Source of the DNA: an uncultured beta proteobacterium
Lineage (GTDB): Bacteria > Pseudomonadota > Gammaproteobacteria > Burkholderiales > Burkholderiaceae_C
Length of the DNA: 64,000 nt
Reading direction: 5' to 3'
Assembly (NCBI GenBank): GCA_903869595.1
Contig: CAIPZV010000044.1
Location: forward strand, 1-64,000
Shown: in pieces, positions 29,698 through 38,731 of the stretch
Numbering within the stretch: the stretch's first letter is position 1
Layout of the letters: the number at the start of each line of letters is the position of its first letter
Position numbers and translations under genes: made by a program
The notes under the pieces: generated by a model
What the model was told of the DNA's origin: nothing
Database searches by the model: none
The model's input: only the letters and a program-made list of their open reading frames with translations

Positions 29698-30912
29698 ATG
29701 CCCGCCTACGCTTTTGAAGCCCTTAGCGCCGACGGCCAAACCCGCAAGGGCACGCTGGAGGCGGACTCGGCCAAATCGGCGCGCACCCAGTTGCGCACGC
29801 AGGGGCTGGTGCCGCTGAGCGTGGAGGCGGTACAAGCGGCCAAGGCCGGTAGCGCCGGAGCCCTGTTTACCCGCCGCGTGTTCGGCGCGCAAGCGTTGTC
29901 GGTGTGGACACGCCAGCTGGCGGGTTTGGTGGTTTCGGGCCTGCCGCTAGAGCGCGCACTGGCCTCACTGAGCAGCGAAGCCGAAACCGATGCCGAGCGC
30001 AATTTGGTGGCCGATTTGCGCGCCGAGGTCAACAGCGGTAGCACCTTTGCGCGCGCGCTGGCGCAGCACCCGCGCGAGTTTTCGGCGATTTACGTGGCGG
30101 TGGTCGGCGCCGGTGAGCAAAGCGGCAATTTGGGGCTGGTGCTGGAGCATTTGGCGCAAGACCTGGAAGACCAGCAAGTGCTCAACGCCAAGCTCTTGGG
30201 CGCGGCTTTGTACCCGGCCATCGTCAGCCTGGTGGCGCTGGCCATCGTCTTGTTTTTGGTTACTTATGTGGTGCCGCAAGTGGCCAGCGTGTTTGCTGGA
30301 AGCAAACGTGCGCTGCCGTTTTTAACCGTGCTGATGCTGGGCTTTAGCGATGTGGTGCGCAGCTATGGCTGGCTAATGCTGAGCGCCGTGGTGGCGGGTA
30401 TCGTGGGTGCGCGCTGGGCGCTGCGCGCGCCCGAATTGCGTTACCGTTTTGATGCCGCTTGGCTGGGGCTGCCCATCATCGGGCGGCTGTCGCGCAGCTA
30501 TAACGCGGCGCGCTTTGCCAGCACGCTGGCCATGCTGGCAGCCGCTGGGGTGCCCATTCTCAAAGCCTTGCAAGCGGCTTCTGACACCCTGAGCAACCAG
30601 GCTATGCGCCGCGATGCGCAAGACGCTTTGGTGGCCGTGCGCGAAGGTGCTCCGCTGGCTTCGGCCTTGGCGCAGAAAAAACGCTTCCCAGGGCTGCTGT
30701 CTATGTTTGCGCGCCTGGGCGAGCAAACCGGCCAATTGCCCCTGATGCTGCAACGCGCCGCCAGCCAGCTCAGCAGCGAAGTACAACGCCGCGCCATGCA
30801 ACTGGCCACGCTGCTCGAGCCCTTGCTCATCGTGTTTATGGGCTTGGTCGTGATGCTGATCGTGCTGGCCGTCTTGCTGCCCATCATTCAAATGAACCAA
30901 CTGGTGCGCTAA
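29698..30912 (+). CDS. gspF: Type II secretion inner-membrane platform protein GspF
   Basis: The 404-residue polytopic protein has two repeated GspF domains, three membrane segments (about 170-190, 220-240 and 375-398), and the typical N-terminus MPAYAFEALSADGQTRKGTLEADS. It follows gspE after 49 bases and closes the operon. The prepilin peptidase GspO/PilD that it needs is not in the window; it is commonly shared with type IV pili. Confidence 0.96.
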   Translation: MPAYAFEALSADGQTRKGTLEADSAKSARTQLRTQGLVPLSVEAVQAAKAGSAGALFTRRVFGAQALSVWTRQLAGLVVSGLPLERALASLSSEAETDAERNLVADLRAEVNSGSTFARALAQHPREFSAIYVAVVGAGEQSGNLGLVLEHLAQDLEDQQVLNAKLLGAALYPAIVSLVALAIVLFLVTYVVPQVASVFAGSKRALPFLTVLMLGFSDVVRSYGWLMLSAVVAGIVGARWALRAPELRYRFDAAWLGLPIIGRLSRSYNAARFASTLAMLAAAGVPILKALQAASDTLSNQAMRRDAQDALVAVREGAPLASALAQKKRFPGLLSMFARLGEQTGQLPLMLQRAASQLSSEVQRRAMQLATLLEPLLIVFMGLVVMLIVLAVLLPIIQMNQLVR

Positions 30913-30926
30913 GCCAGCGCGTCGCC

Positions 30927-31604
30927 TTAAGCAGCCAATGCGCTGCGCATTTGGTCGATAACCGCTTTGTAGTCCGGCTTGCCAAAGATCGCGCTACCCG
31001 CCACAAAAGTGTCGGCCCCGGCGTCGGCCACGCGCCGGATGTTGTCGGTCTTGATGCCGCCATCGACTTCCAGGCGAATGTCTTTGCCGCACGCATCTAT
31101 GCGTTTGCGCACATCGGCAATTTTGCGCAGCGCCGAATCGATAAAACTCTGGCCGCCAAAGCCGGGGTTCACGCTCATGATGAGGATCAAATCGATGTCA
31201 TCGATCACCCAGTCCAGCACATCCAGCGGTTCGGCCGGGTTGAACACCAGCCCGGCTTTCACGCCTTTGGCTTTGAGCGCCTGGATGCTGCGGTGCACAT
31301 GGCCCGATGCGTCTGGGTGAAAGCTGACCAAGTCGGCCCCCGCATCGGCAAAAGCGGCTGCCAGTGCATCGACCGGCGAAATCATCAGGTGCACGTCAAT
31401 TGGTATCGGCGCGCCTGCTGCCGTGTGTGCATGTGGCTTGAGCGCCTGGCAAATCATGGGGCCGAAAGTGAGGTTGGGCACGTAATGGTTGTCCATTACG
31501 TCAAAGTGGATCCAGTCGGCACCGGCGGCGATCACGCTTTTTACTTCTTCGCCCAGGCGGGCAAAATCGGCAGACAAAATCGAGGGGGCAATGCGGAAAT
31601 TCAT
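30927..31604 (-). CDS. rpe: Ribulose-phosphate 3-epimerase
   Basis: The 225-residue TIM barrel begins [17 protein letters not shown] and contains [17 protein letters not shown] (metal-binding His and Asp), DVHLM and [11 protein letters not shown]. It interconverts ribulose-5-phosphate and xylulose-5-phosphate in the pentose phosphate pathway. It is convergent with gspF and divergent from apaG. Confidence 0.97.
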   Translation of the reverse strand: MNFRIAPSILSADFARLGEEVKSVIAAGADWIHFDVMDNHYVPNLTFGPMICQALKPHAHTAAGAPIPIDVHLMISPVDALAAAFADAGADLVSFHPDASGHVHRSIQALKAKGVKAGLVFNPAEPLDVLDWVIDDIDLILIMSVNPGFGGQSFIDSALRKIADVRKRIDACGKDIRLEVDGGIKTDNIRRVADAGADTFVAGSAIFGKPDYKAVIDQMRSALAA

Positions 31605-31690
31605 GGTGACAGTCGCTTATGCTTTGAAAAGTGGGGTTTATTCATTCGCTGGGGCCAAAGATACCCGATTTTGCGCGTTAGCATCCGGCC

Positions 31691-32101
31691 ATGTCCAAAA
31701 CCAGTTCCGCTTACCAGTTCCGTGTAGAAGTGTTTCCGCAGTATTTGCCGCAGCAGTCGGCGCCGCAAAACGCTTTGTATGTGTTTGCTTACACCATCAC
31801 CGTCACTAACACCGGCAAGGTGGCGGCGCAGCTGATCTCGCGCACCTGGAATGTGAACGACGCCAACGGCCACACTGAAAAAGTCAAAGGCTTGGGCGTG
31901 ATCGGCCAGCAGCCTTTGCTGCAACCGGGCGAAGCCTTTGAATACACCAGTGGCACACGGCTGCGCACCCCCACCGGCACCATGCATGGCAGCTTTTTTT
32001 GTGTCGCCGAGGACGGCGAAAAATTTGAAGTGGACATTCCCATGTTTGTGCTCGACGCCCTCAGCGCCGGGCCGGGCAGCGGTGCGCGCACTTTGCATTA
32101 A
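31691..32101 (+). CDS. apaG: ApaG domain protein
   Basis: The 136-residue protein is a complete ApaG (DUF525) immunoglobulin-like fold with YTITVTNTGKVAAQLISRTW and the Gly-rich GVIGQQPLLQPGEAFEYTSG loop. ApaG is linked to cobalt/magnesium resistance and diadenosine tetraphosphate levels, but its molecular role is unsettled. It is divergent from rpe and eight bases before thiL. Confidence 0.95.
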   Translation: MSKTSSAYQFRVEVFPQYLPQQSAPQNALYVFAYTITVTNTGKVAAQLISRTWNVNDANGHTEKVKGLGVIGQQPLLQPGEAFEYTSGTRLRTPTGTMHGSFFCVAEDGEKFEVDIPMFVLDALSAGPGSGARTLH

Positions 32102-32109
32102 GGCGCGGC

Positions 32110-33141
32110 GTGCCGGGCGAGTTTGAACTCATAGCGCGCTATTTCACGCGCCCCGCGCGCCACGCGGTGTTGGGCGTAGGCGACGATTGCGCACTGCTGC
32201 AAACCGCGCCGGGTATGCAGCTAGCTATTTCCACCGACATGCTGGTCGCAGGCCGGCATTTTTTCCCTGACGTCGATCCGTTTTTGCTGGGCCATAAATG
32301 CCTAGCCGTCAACCTGAGCGATTTGGCCGCCTGCGGCGCCCGCCCGCTGGCTTTCAGCTTGGCGCTGGCATTGCCGAATGCAGACGATGCCTGGCTGGAA
32401 CCCTTTTCTAAAGGCCTGTTGGCGCTGGCTGATGCGCATGGCTGCGAACTCATTGGCGGCGATACCACGCGCGGGCCCTTAACGATTTGCATCACCGTGT
32501 TTGGCGAAGTGCCTGCCGATGCTGCGGCGCGGCCCGTGCCCACGCAGGCTTTGCTGCGTCATGGCGCGCTAGCGGGAGACGATGTCTATGTCAGCGGCAG
32601 TGTGGGTGATGCGGCGCTGGCCTTGTTGGCTTTGCAGGGGCGCATCGCGCTGCCCGCGGACTTGCTACAGGCAGCGCGTGCCCGCATGGAGCAACCCACA
32701 CCGCGCGTGGCGCTGGGGCTGGCCTTGCGCGGTATCGCCAGCGCCTGTGCCGACATCAGCGATGGCTTGCTGGGCGACTTGGGCCATATCCTGGCGCGCT
32801 CGCACTGCGGCGCGCGGCTAGAGCTGGACAAAGTCTTGCCGCTACTGGCTGCACGCCAGGCCTATGCCGGTGGCGCAGCGCAATTCGACAAGGCCTACGG
32901 TGCACGCACCGCGCTGCAATGCGTGCTTGCCGGGGGCGATGATTACGAGCTGGTGTTTACTGCGCCGCCAGCGGAGCGCAGCGGTTTGGCCGCGCTGGCG
33001 GGCAGCTTGCAATTGCCGCTGACCCGTATCGCTACCATAGAGGCCGCGCCGGGCTTGCGATTGGTCGATGCCCAGGGCCATGCAGTGGTCCATGATTTTG
33101 CCTCGTTTGACCATTTCGCAGCTGCCGGTGGATTGCTATAA
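32110..33141 (+). CDS. thiL: Thiamine-monophosphate kinase
   Basis: The 343-residue protein starts at GTG 32110 and begins EFELIARYF. It has the ThiL metal/ATP loops GVGDDCALL, STDMLVAGRHFF and the ISDGLLGDLGHIL motif, ending with a GGDDYELVF motif. It phosphorylates thiamine monophosphate to the active cofactor. It lies in the common thiL-pgpA-pncC neighbourhood, here with an AHSA1 gene inserted after it. Confidence 0.96.
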   Translation: MPGEFELIARYFTRPARHAVLGVGDDCALLQTAPGMQLAISTDMLVAGRHFFPDVDPFLLGHKCLAVNLSDLAACGARPLAFSLALALPNADDAWLEPFSKGLLALADAHGCELIGGDTTRGPLTICITVFGEVPADAAARPVPTQALLRHGALAGDDVYVSGSVGDAALALLALQGRIALPADLLQAARARMEQPTPRVALGLALRGIASACADISDGLLGDLGHILARSHCGARLELDKVLPLLAARQAYAGGAAQFDKAYGARTALQCVLAGGDDYELVFTAPPAERSGLAALAGSLQLPLTRIATIEAAPGLRLVDAQGHAVVHDFASFDHFAAAGGLL

Positions 33142-33162
33142 ACATTGTTGGAAGGAAACACC

Positions 33163-33654
33163 ATGTCCAAACCATTTCGTATTTCGCATAGTTTCAAAGT
33201 CTCGCGCGACACCTTGTGGGCGGTTTATACCCAGCCCGAGCATTTGACCAAATGGTTCGGGCCGCAAGGCTTCACCATGCCGGCTTACGACATGGAATTT
33301 CGGGTGGGCGGTGTGTTTTTGCATGCGCTACAAGCCCCCGATGGCACGCAAATGTGGGGTAAGTGGGAGTTTTTGGGCATCGATGCGCCCCGGCGCCTAT
33401 CGGTGATACAGCATTTTTCTGACCAAGCCGGTGGTGTGACCCGCCACCCCATGTCGCCGGGCTGGCCGCTGCGCACCATGGCCAACACCACCTTAAGCGA
33501 GGAAGGCAGCGGCAGCAGCTTGCAACTGGAATGGCTTCCCTTTGAAGCCACGCCCGAAGAGGTAGCCACTTTTGACGCCAACCACGAGAGCATGCAGCAA
33601 GGTTGGAGCGGCACTTTTGCGCAGCTAGAGGCTTACTTGGCCACCTTGCCCTGA
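33163..33654 (+). CDS. AHSA1/SRPBCC-domain protein
   Basis: From the ATG at 33163, preceded by AAGGAAA, the product has 163 residues. It is a START-like hydrophobic-cavity protein with VSRDTLWAVYTQPEHLTKWFG and a C-terminal WSGTFAQLEAYLATL helix, typical of the AHSA1 group. The ligand is unknown. It lies between thiL and pgpA; no functional link to either is evident. Confidence 0.9.
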   Translation: MSKPFRISHSFKVSRDTLWAVYTQPEHLTKWFGPQGFTMPAYDMEFRVGGVFLHALQAPDGTQMWGKWEFLGIDAPRRLSVIQHFSDQAGGVTRHPMSPGWPLRTMANTTLSEEGSGSSLQLEWLPFEATPEEVATFDANHESMQQGWSGTFAQLEAYLATLP

Positions 33655-33684
33655 GCGCTCGACTTAAGGTCTTTTTCTTAGCCC

Positions 33685-34254
33685 ATGCCCGCACCTGAAA
33701 CTTTGTACCCCACGGGCGCGGGCGCTAGCCGCTTTGCAGCGCGGCCTACCCCGGCCTTTATGTTGTCGCACCCAGCCCATGTATTTGCGCTGGGCTTTGG
33801 TTCCGGCCTGTCGCGTATTGCGCCGGGCACTAGCGGCACGCTCTGGGCCTGGCTCACGTTTTGGTGCCTCACGCCCTGGATGAGCGACGCGCTGTGGGGC
33901 TACACCCTGCTGGCCTCCACGCTGCTGGGTTGGTGGGCATGCGCCGTCACCGCGCGCAATATGGGCGTGCTAGACCCCGGCAGCATTGTGTGGGACGAGG
34001 TAGTGGCCTTTTGGCTGGTGCTCTGGCTGCTCATGCCCGCCAGCTTTGCGCAACAGGCAGCGGCGTTTTTGCTGTTTCGTTTTTTTGATGCGGTCAAGCC
34101 CGGCCCGGTGGGCTGGGCCGATGCCTTGTTTCATGGCATCGATGTGGACAGCGAGCGCTGGCCCTGGGCCAAAGCCGGTTGGGGCATCATGCTCGACGAT
34201 CTGGTGGCCGCAGGCTGCACCTTGCTGGTAATGGCGGTATGGCGCGCCTGGTAG
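33685..34254 (+). CDS. pgpA: Phosphatidylglycerophosphatase A
   Basis: The 189-residue inner-membrane protein dephosphorylates phosphatidylglycerol phosphate. It has about four hydrophobic segments, the FGSGLSRIAPGTSGTLWAW entry motif, and the acidic metal-site motifs DPGSIVWDEVVAF and RFFDAVKP. It overlaps pncC by 16 bases. Confidence 0.95.
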   Translation: MPAPETLYPTGAGASRFAARPTPAFMLSHPAHVFALGFGSGLSRIAPGTSGTLWAWLTFWCLTPWMSDALWGYTLLASTLLGWWACAVTARNMGVLDPGSIVWDEVVAFWLVLWLLMPASFAQQAAAFLLFRFFDAVKPGPVGWADALFHGIDVDSERWPWAKAGWGIMLDDLVAAGCTLLVMAVWRAW

Positions 34255-34724
34255 AAGACCTGGCCGCTGCGCTGCTGGCAAGCGGCTGGATGCTGGCCAC
34301 GGCCGAGAGCTGCACGGGTGGCTTGATCGCTGGTGCCTGTACCGACTTGGCCGGGTCCAGCAATTGGCTAGAGCGCGGCTTTGTCAGCTATTCCAATGCC
34401 GCCAAGACCGAACTGCTAGGTGTTGATGCGGCCTTGATTGCCCGCCACGGCGCAGTCAGCGAGCCGGTGGCCCGCGCGATGGCCCAAGGCGCTTTGCAAC
34501 ATTCCAAAGCGCAATGCGCGCTGGCCGTGACCGGCATCGCCGGGCCCGGCGGCGGCAGTGCGGACAAGCCCGTGGGCACCGTTTGGTTTGCTTGGGCGAC
34601 GCCCCAAGGTGTACGCAGCGAAATGCAGCGCTTGGATGGCGACCGCGCCCAAGTGCGCAGCGCTACGGTGCAGCACAGCCTGGCGGTGATGCTGCGCTTG
34701 GTGCAAGCGGCGCCTGTGGGCTGA
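34239..34724 (+). CDS. pncC: Nicotinamide-nucleotide amidohydrolase (CinA C-terminal family)
   Basis: From the ATG at 34239 the product has 161 residues and is the stand-alone deamidase domain of CinA. It carries TAESCTGGLIAG, the catalytic Ser/Lys region around FVSYSNAAKTELLGV, and VTGIAGPGGGSADKPVGTVW. It recycles nicotinamide mononucleotide in NAD metabolism. It overlaps pgpA, which matches its usual context. Confidence 0.94.
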   Translation: MARLVEDLAAALLASGWMLATAESCTGGLIAGACTDLAGSSNWLERGFVSYSNAAKTELLGVDAALIARHGAVSEPVARAMAQGALQHSKAQCALAVTGIAGPGGGSADKPVGTVWFAWATPQGVRSEMQRLDGDRAQVRSATVQHSLAVMLRLVQAAPVG

Positions 34725-34767
34725 ATCAGGACTAGCGAAAGACTCCGCAATACAAAGCACTGAATGC

Positions 34768-35391
34768 ATGAATGACGCACTTGCAGGCTTTGCTACCAGC
34801 CTGGCTTTGATTGTGGCCATCGGTTCGCAAAACGCGTTTGTTTTGCGGCAAGGCATTTTGCGTGAGCATGTGTTGCCGCTGGTGGCTTTTTGCGCCCTGT
34901 CCGATGCGCTGCTTATCCTGGTCGGTGTGGCGGGGGGCGGCGCGCTGGTGCAGCAATACCCGGTGGCTTTGGAAGTAGCGCGTATTGGCGGCGCGCTGTT
35001 TTTGGCCGCTTATGCGCTGTTTGCCGCGCGGCGTGCGCTGCACCCGGCTGCCATGCTGCCGCTGGATGCGCCGGGCTTGTCTTTGCCTGCCGCATTAGCG
35101 ACCTGTTTTGGCTTTACCTTTCTCAACCCGCATGTGTATTTAGATACCGTGGTGCTGCTGGGCGCGGTGGCCACGCAGCGCGGCGAGGCCGGGCGCTGGT
35201 GGTTTGCGCTCGGTGCAGCCAGTGCCAGCCTATGCTGGTTTGCCGCCCTGGGCTTTGGCGCGCGCTTGCTGCGCCCGGTGTTTGCAAGGCCCCTGGCCTG
35301 GCAGGTGCTGGACGCCGTCATCGCCGTCACCATGGCCAGTCTGGCGCTGGTGGTATGGTTCGGGCAGGGAGGCGTGCCGACAGGTATTTGA
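34768..35391 (+). CDS. LysE/ArgO-family amino-acid exporter
   Basis: The 207-residue inner-membrane protein has six hydrophobic segments and the LysE-family motif LALIVAIGSQNAFVLRQGI, closest in style to ArgO. It probably exports basic amino acids such as arginine. Three ATGs lie within nine bases at the start; 34768 matches the family N-terminus. Confidence 0.92.
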   Translation: MNDALAGFATSLALIVAIGSQNAFVLRQGILREHVLPLVAFCALSDALLILVGVAGGGALVQQYPVALEVARIGGALFLAAYALFAARRALHPAAMLPLDAPGLSLPAALATCFGFTFLNPHVYLDTVVLLGAVATQRGEAGRWWFALGAASASLCWFAALGFGARLLRPVFARPLAWQVLDAVIAVTMASLALVVWFGQGGVPTGI

Positions 35392-35406
35392 CGAGGAGTC
35401 GCTGCT

Positions 35407-37038
35407 GTGCTGAATTTCTTTCATTCTGTGTTCCCTATGCGCTATCTGGCGTTTACGCTGTGCGCCGTCGGCTTATTGCTGTCGCTGCTGGTCTGGGTGG
35501 GTGGCGGGCATGTGCTCCCCGTGCTTGTGTTCGCCTATTTGGTGGGAACCGGTTTTCACGACTTGTTGCAAACCAAGCGCGCAGTTTTGCGCAATTACCC
35601 GGTCATCGGGCATATGCGTTTTTTGCTGGAGTTCATCCGGCCTGAAATCCGGCAATACTTCATCGAGAGCGACAACGAGGCAACGCCTTTTTCGCGCGCA
35701 CAGCGCTCCTTGGTGTACCAGCGCGCCAAGGGCGATTCGGACAAGCGGCCTTTTGGCACCCAGCTCGACACCCACGCTACCGGCCATGAGTGGATGACGC
35801 ATTCGGTAGCGCCCAGCACGCTGGCCTCGCACGACTTTCGCATCACCATCGGGCCCAACACCGCGCAGCCCTATAGCGCCAGCGTGTTCAATATCTCGGC
35901 CATGAGTTTTGGCGCGCTCAGCGCCAATGCCATCAGCGCGCTCAATGCCGGTGCCAAGCGCGGAGGTTTTGCGCACGACACGGGCGAAGGCTCTATCTCG
36001 GCACACCACCGCAAACACGGCGGCGACTTGATTTGGGAAGTGGCCTCCGGCTACTTTGGTTGCCGCAATGACGACGGCACCTTTAGCGCCGAAAAATTCA
36101 AGACCAATGCGCGCGACCCGCAGGTCAAGATGATCGAGATCAAGCTCAGCCAAGGCGCCAAGCCCGGCCACGGCGGCGTGCTGCCCGGCCCCAAGGTGAC
36201 GCCCGAGATCGCCGAGGCGCGCGGCGTGCCGGTGGGTGTGGACTGCGTCTCGCCTGCGTCGCATAGCGCGTTTGGCACGCCAACCGAGCTGATGCATTTT
36301 GTGGCCCGTTTGCGCGAACTCTCGGGCGGTAAACCCACGGGTTTTAAGCTCTGTATCGGCCATCCTTGGGAATGGTTTGCCATGGTGAAGGCCATGCTGC
36401 AAACCGGCATTACGCCGGACTTCATCGTGGTCGATGGCACCGAAGGCGGCACTGGCGCTGCGCCGCTGGAATTTATCGACCACGTCGGTTCGCCTTTGCA
36501 AGAGGGCCTCATCCTGGTGCACAACAGTTTGCGCGGTGCTGGGCTGCGTTCGCAAATCATGATCGGCTGCGCTGGCAAGGTGGTCAGCGCTTTTGACATT
36601 GCGCGCCTGATGGCGCTGGGCGCCAACTGGTGCAATAGCGCGCGCGGCTTTATGTTTGCCATTGGCTGCATCCAGGCCCAGACCTGCCACACCGGCCATT
36701 GCCCCACGGGCGTGACCACGCAAGATCCGCTGCGCCAGCAAGCGCTGGTGGTGGGCGACAAGGCCGAGCGCGTCTACCACTTCCACCAAAACACCTTGCA
36801 TGCCCTTAAAGAGCTGGTGCAGGCAGCCGGCGTGCAACACCCCAACGAGATCAACGCCCACCACATCGTGCGCCGTACCGGCGACCACACCGTGGACAGC
36901 CTGGCCCATGCTTTGCTGCGCGAAATCCCCGAAGGCAGCTTGCTCAAAGAGTCGCTGGACAAGCTGCCCACGGTGTACCAGCACCACTGGCCCAAGGCCA
37001 GTGCGGATAGCTTTGCTTTGCAGGCCGAGATGGCTTAA
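35407..37038 (+). CDS. FMN-binding glutamate-synthase-family protein
   Basis: The 543-residue protein starts at GTG 35407 (an ATG at 35437 is the alternative). It has two N-terminal membrane segments (about residues 10-50), then a glutamate synthase central/FMN domain with GPKVTPEIAEARGVPVGVDC and VDGTEGGTGAAPLEF, and a cysteine cluster C-x5-C-x4-C (CIQAQTCHTGHC) fitting a 3Fe-4S site. It lacks the glutaminase domain of GltB. Stand-alone members of this family have no firmly known substrate; the membrane anchor suggests a redox role at the inner membrane. Confidence 0.9.
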   Translation: MLNFFHSVFPMRYLAFTLCAVGLLLSLLVWVGGGHVLPVLVFAYLVGTGFHDLLQTKRAVLRNYPVIGHMRFLLEFIRPEIRQYFIESDNEATPFSRAQRSLVYQRAKGDSDKRPFGTQLDTHATGHEWMTHSVAPSTLASHDFRITIGPNTAQPYSASVFNISAMSFGALSANAISALNAGAKRGGFAHDTGEGSISAHHRKHGGDLIWEVASGYFGCRNDDGTFSAEKFKTNARDPQVKMIEIKLSQGAKPGHGGVLPGPKVTPEIAEARGVPVGVDCVSPASHSAFGTPTELMHFVARLRELSGGKPTGFKLCIGHPWEWFAMVKAMLQTGITPDFIVVDGTEGGTGAAPLEFIDHVGSPLQEGLILVHNSLRGAGLRSQIMIGCAGKVVSAFDIARLMALGANWCNSARGFMFAIGCIQAQTCHTGHCPTGVTTQDPLRQQALVVGDKAERVYHFHQNTLHALKELVQAAGVQHPNEINAHHIVRRTGDHTVDSLAHALLREIPEGSLLKESLDKLPTVYQHHWPKASADSFALQAEMA

Positions 37039-37051
37039 GGGCAAAGGCGTG

Positions 37052-37276
37052 ATGGAGCAAGGGGAATCGATGTCGCAATGCGTGGATACGGGTTTCCTCA
37101 CCGGGGCGCCCGTGCAGGAACTTGCCTCGGTTGGCATTTTTGAATACCGAAATATCTTCACCTCCCACCACAAGCTGGTGTACCGGCGCATCAACGCAGA
37201 CGTGTATGTTTACGCGCTTGCCGGGCACCGGCAGGATTTCCCTACGCTCTTGATGAAGCGCTTATTGAAAATTTAG
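37052..37276 (+). pseudogene. Truncated RelE/ParE-type toxin remnant
   Basis: The frame from ATG 37052 gives 74 residues. Its second half (EYRNIFTSHHKLVYRRINADVYVY...AGHRQDFPTLLMKRLL) is the conserved C-terminal half of ParE-type toxins. The N-terminal helices of the usual 95-100 residue protein are missing and replaced by an unrelated run next to the end of the preceding gene. No antitoxin gene is directly adjacent upstream. I read it as a decayed module, although a short active form cannot be excluded. Confidence 0.65.
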
Positions 37277-37518
37277 GCGCCTTCAGGGCCTTCAGTGGAA
37301 ATGGTGAATTGATAAAGAAGGTCGTCGCTGCTGAAGATGGCACAGTGACGCTGGGGTTGGATCAGGTGCGCGCAAAGTAGGACTCGCAGGGACGTTTCCA
37401 TGCTGGGATGGGGTGGGTTGCCTGAAACGCTATTTGAAGCATTCACGGCGGTGAGGCAAAGGTATGCGCAATTGCCCGGAGGGCCAAGCGAGGTGCTCAA
37501 CTCGAAATTACTCAATAC
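37277..37518. other. Gap between ParE remnant and RelB operator
   Basis: No complete gene is visible here. An open frame without a start continues out of the ParE region and ends at TAG about 37379; its codons look protein-like, which may be the remains of a further gene. Nothing else is recognised. Confidence 0.4.
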
Positions 37519-37537
37519 TGAATTACAATGTAATTCA
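37519..37537. promoter_or_regulatory. Palindromic operator of the RelB/YafQ module
   Basis: TGAATTACAATGTAATTCA is a perfect inverted repeat (8-base arms, 3-base centre) 23 bases before the antitoxin start. Type II antitoxins bind such sites to repress their own operon. Confidence 0.75.
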
Positions 37538-37559
37538 CCAAACCACAGGAAAAGTGACC

Positions 37560-37823
37560 ATGGCTGCAAACCAACTTGTACAAACGCGCATCGACGGAGC
37601 GATCAAAGAGGAAGCGGCCGCAGTTCTGGCTGCCATGGGGCTGACTGTGTCGGATGCCGTGCGGCTGATGCTGACCAAAGTGGCCCATGACAAGGCCTTG
37701 CCGTTTGAGCCGCTGATTCCCAATGCTACGACGATCGAAGCCATGAAGGATGCCCGTGCTGGGAAGGTGACCAAGGCCGTCACCCTAACGGCTTTGTTTG
37801 CCGATCTCAATGCGGACGACTGA
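37560..37823 (+). CDS. RelB/DinJ-family antitoxin
   Basis: From the ATG at 37560, preceded by AGGAAA, the product has 87 residues. It has a ribbon-helix-helix N-terminus with VQTRIDGAIKEEAAAVLAAMG and SDAVRLMLTKVAHDKALPFE, the DinJ signature, and a flexible acidic tail that would wrap the toxin. It overlaps the toxin gene by 14 bases and should repress the pair through the palindrome at 37519-37537. Confidence 0.92.
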   Translation: MAANQLVQTRIDGAIKEEAAAVLAAMGLTVSDAVRLMLTKVAHDKALPFEPLIPNATTIEAMKDARAGKVTKAVTLTALFADLNADD

Positions 37824-38091
37824 CTACACCGGCCAGTTCAAACGGGATTACAAGCGCGAGACCAAAGGCCGGCACCGGGGCACACTCGAGGCCGACCTTC
37901 ACGCCGTGTTGTCGGCCTTGCTGGTTGATAAACCTTTGGAGCCACGTCACCGCGATCACGCCCTGACTGGCGACTGGAAAGATTACCGTGACTGCCATGT
38001 GAAGCCTGACCTCGTTCTGATCTATCAAAAGCCCGATGCCGACGTACTGCGACTTGTGCGTTTGGGTTCGCATTCCGAGCTAGGACTGTGA
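37810..38091 (+). CDS. YafQ-family mRNA interferase toxin
   Basis: From the ATG at 37810 the product has 93 residues. It has the YafQ/RelE fold signature YTGQFKRDYKRE, a central HALTGDWKDYRDCHVKPDLVLIYQK and a catalytic-region ending LVRLGSHSELG with the conserved C-terminal His. It would cut mRNA at the ribosome. It overlaps the antitoxin gene, the standard antitoxin-first order. A TTG start 12 bases earlier is less likely. Confidence 0.92.
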   Translation: MRTTDYTGQFKRDYKRETKGRHRGTLEADLHAVLSALLVDKPLEPRHRDHALTGDWKDYRDCHVKPDLVLIYQKPDADVLRLVRLGSHSELGL

Positions 38092-38321
38092 ATGGTTTTT
38101 GGCCTCCACGATCGAGACTATCGGTTTATGTTGGAGCCACGGCTTCGGGCCAGGAGCGGTCACTCGCCGAACCTTACCGAAGAACTGCAATCGGCCCGTT
38201 GGTACTGTTCACGGCATTCAGCTTTCGGACTACCCGGTTCGACGCCGGTGATGTTGCCGCGGTGCAGTGGCTATTGATAGTGGTTTTGTCTGCCAGCCTT
38301 ATTTTCTATGGTAAAAAGTGC

Positions 38322-38327
38322 TATAGT
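38322..38327 (+). promoter_or_regulatory. Probable -10 box of the split RelE-type toxin gene
   Basis: TATAGT lies ten bases before the ATG at 38337, so transcription would start within a few bases of the start codon. The mRNA would be leaderless or nearly so, and no ribosome binding site is present upstream. The 245 bases between yafQ and this gene hold nothing else I recognise. Confidence 0.45.
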
Positions 38328-38336
38328 TTTATATAG

Positions 38337-38731
38337 ATGACGGATCCAAACCGCGTTTTCAAGACAAAGACATTTGACAGATGGGCAAAGAAATTACTGT
38401 ATGACGACATACTGTGCCGGGCTGCACGAGAGATAGAACAAGGCTTGTTTGAAGCGGACCTGGGTGGCGGCATTTGCAAGAAGCGGATCGCCATTGCAGG
38501 TATGGAAAAAAGTGGGGGAACAAGAACATTGGTAGCCAAACAACATGCGGCGGCGATTTTTTTTTGCTCGGCAGAGAAAAGAGTTCACCGGGCACCGACT
38601 TCTCTGACGCTGCCGTAGAAGCTGTCAAACTTATCGGCGCAAAGTTACAAATTCAACCCATGTCAAAACTTGATGAAATGAAATTCAACGGAAGCTTAAA
38701 GGAGATATGCAATGACAAAAAGAACTGGTGA
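38337..38731 (+). pseudogene. HigB/RelE-like toxin split by a frameshift at a T9 run
   Basis: The reading frame from ATG 38337 encodes a RelE-like protein (FKTKTFDRWAKKLLYDD, EIEQGLFEADLGGGICKKRIA, GGTRTLVAKQHAAAIFF) and then runs into unrelated codons after nine Ts at 38557-38565. A -1 shift on that run restores FLLGREKSSPGTDF and continues to the stop at 38729-38731, giving a normal 131-residue toxin whose end overlaps the antitoxin gene by 20 bases. The T9 run is an ideal slippery site (T TTT TTT). The gene may be inactive, phase-variable, or expressed by ribosomal or RNA-polymerase slippage; a sequencing error is also possible. Confidence 0.75.
38557..38565 (+). repeat. T9 homopolymer at the toxin frameshift
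   Basis: Nine consecutive Ts sit exactly where the coding frame of the toxin changes. Ten or seven Ts would restore the full-length protein. Confidence 0.9.

Noticed and set aside
38088..38336. Open frames between yafQ and the split toxin gene
   Set aside because: Two overlapping frames with no family match; the region more likely holds the promoter of the toxin gene.
38337..38731. Calling the split toxin two separate genes
   Set aside because: The two frames join into one RelE-like protein at the T9 run; the second frame's own ATG at 38474 lies inside the first domain.
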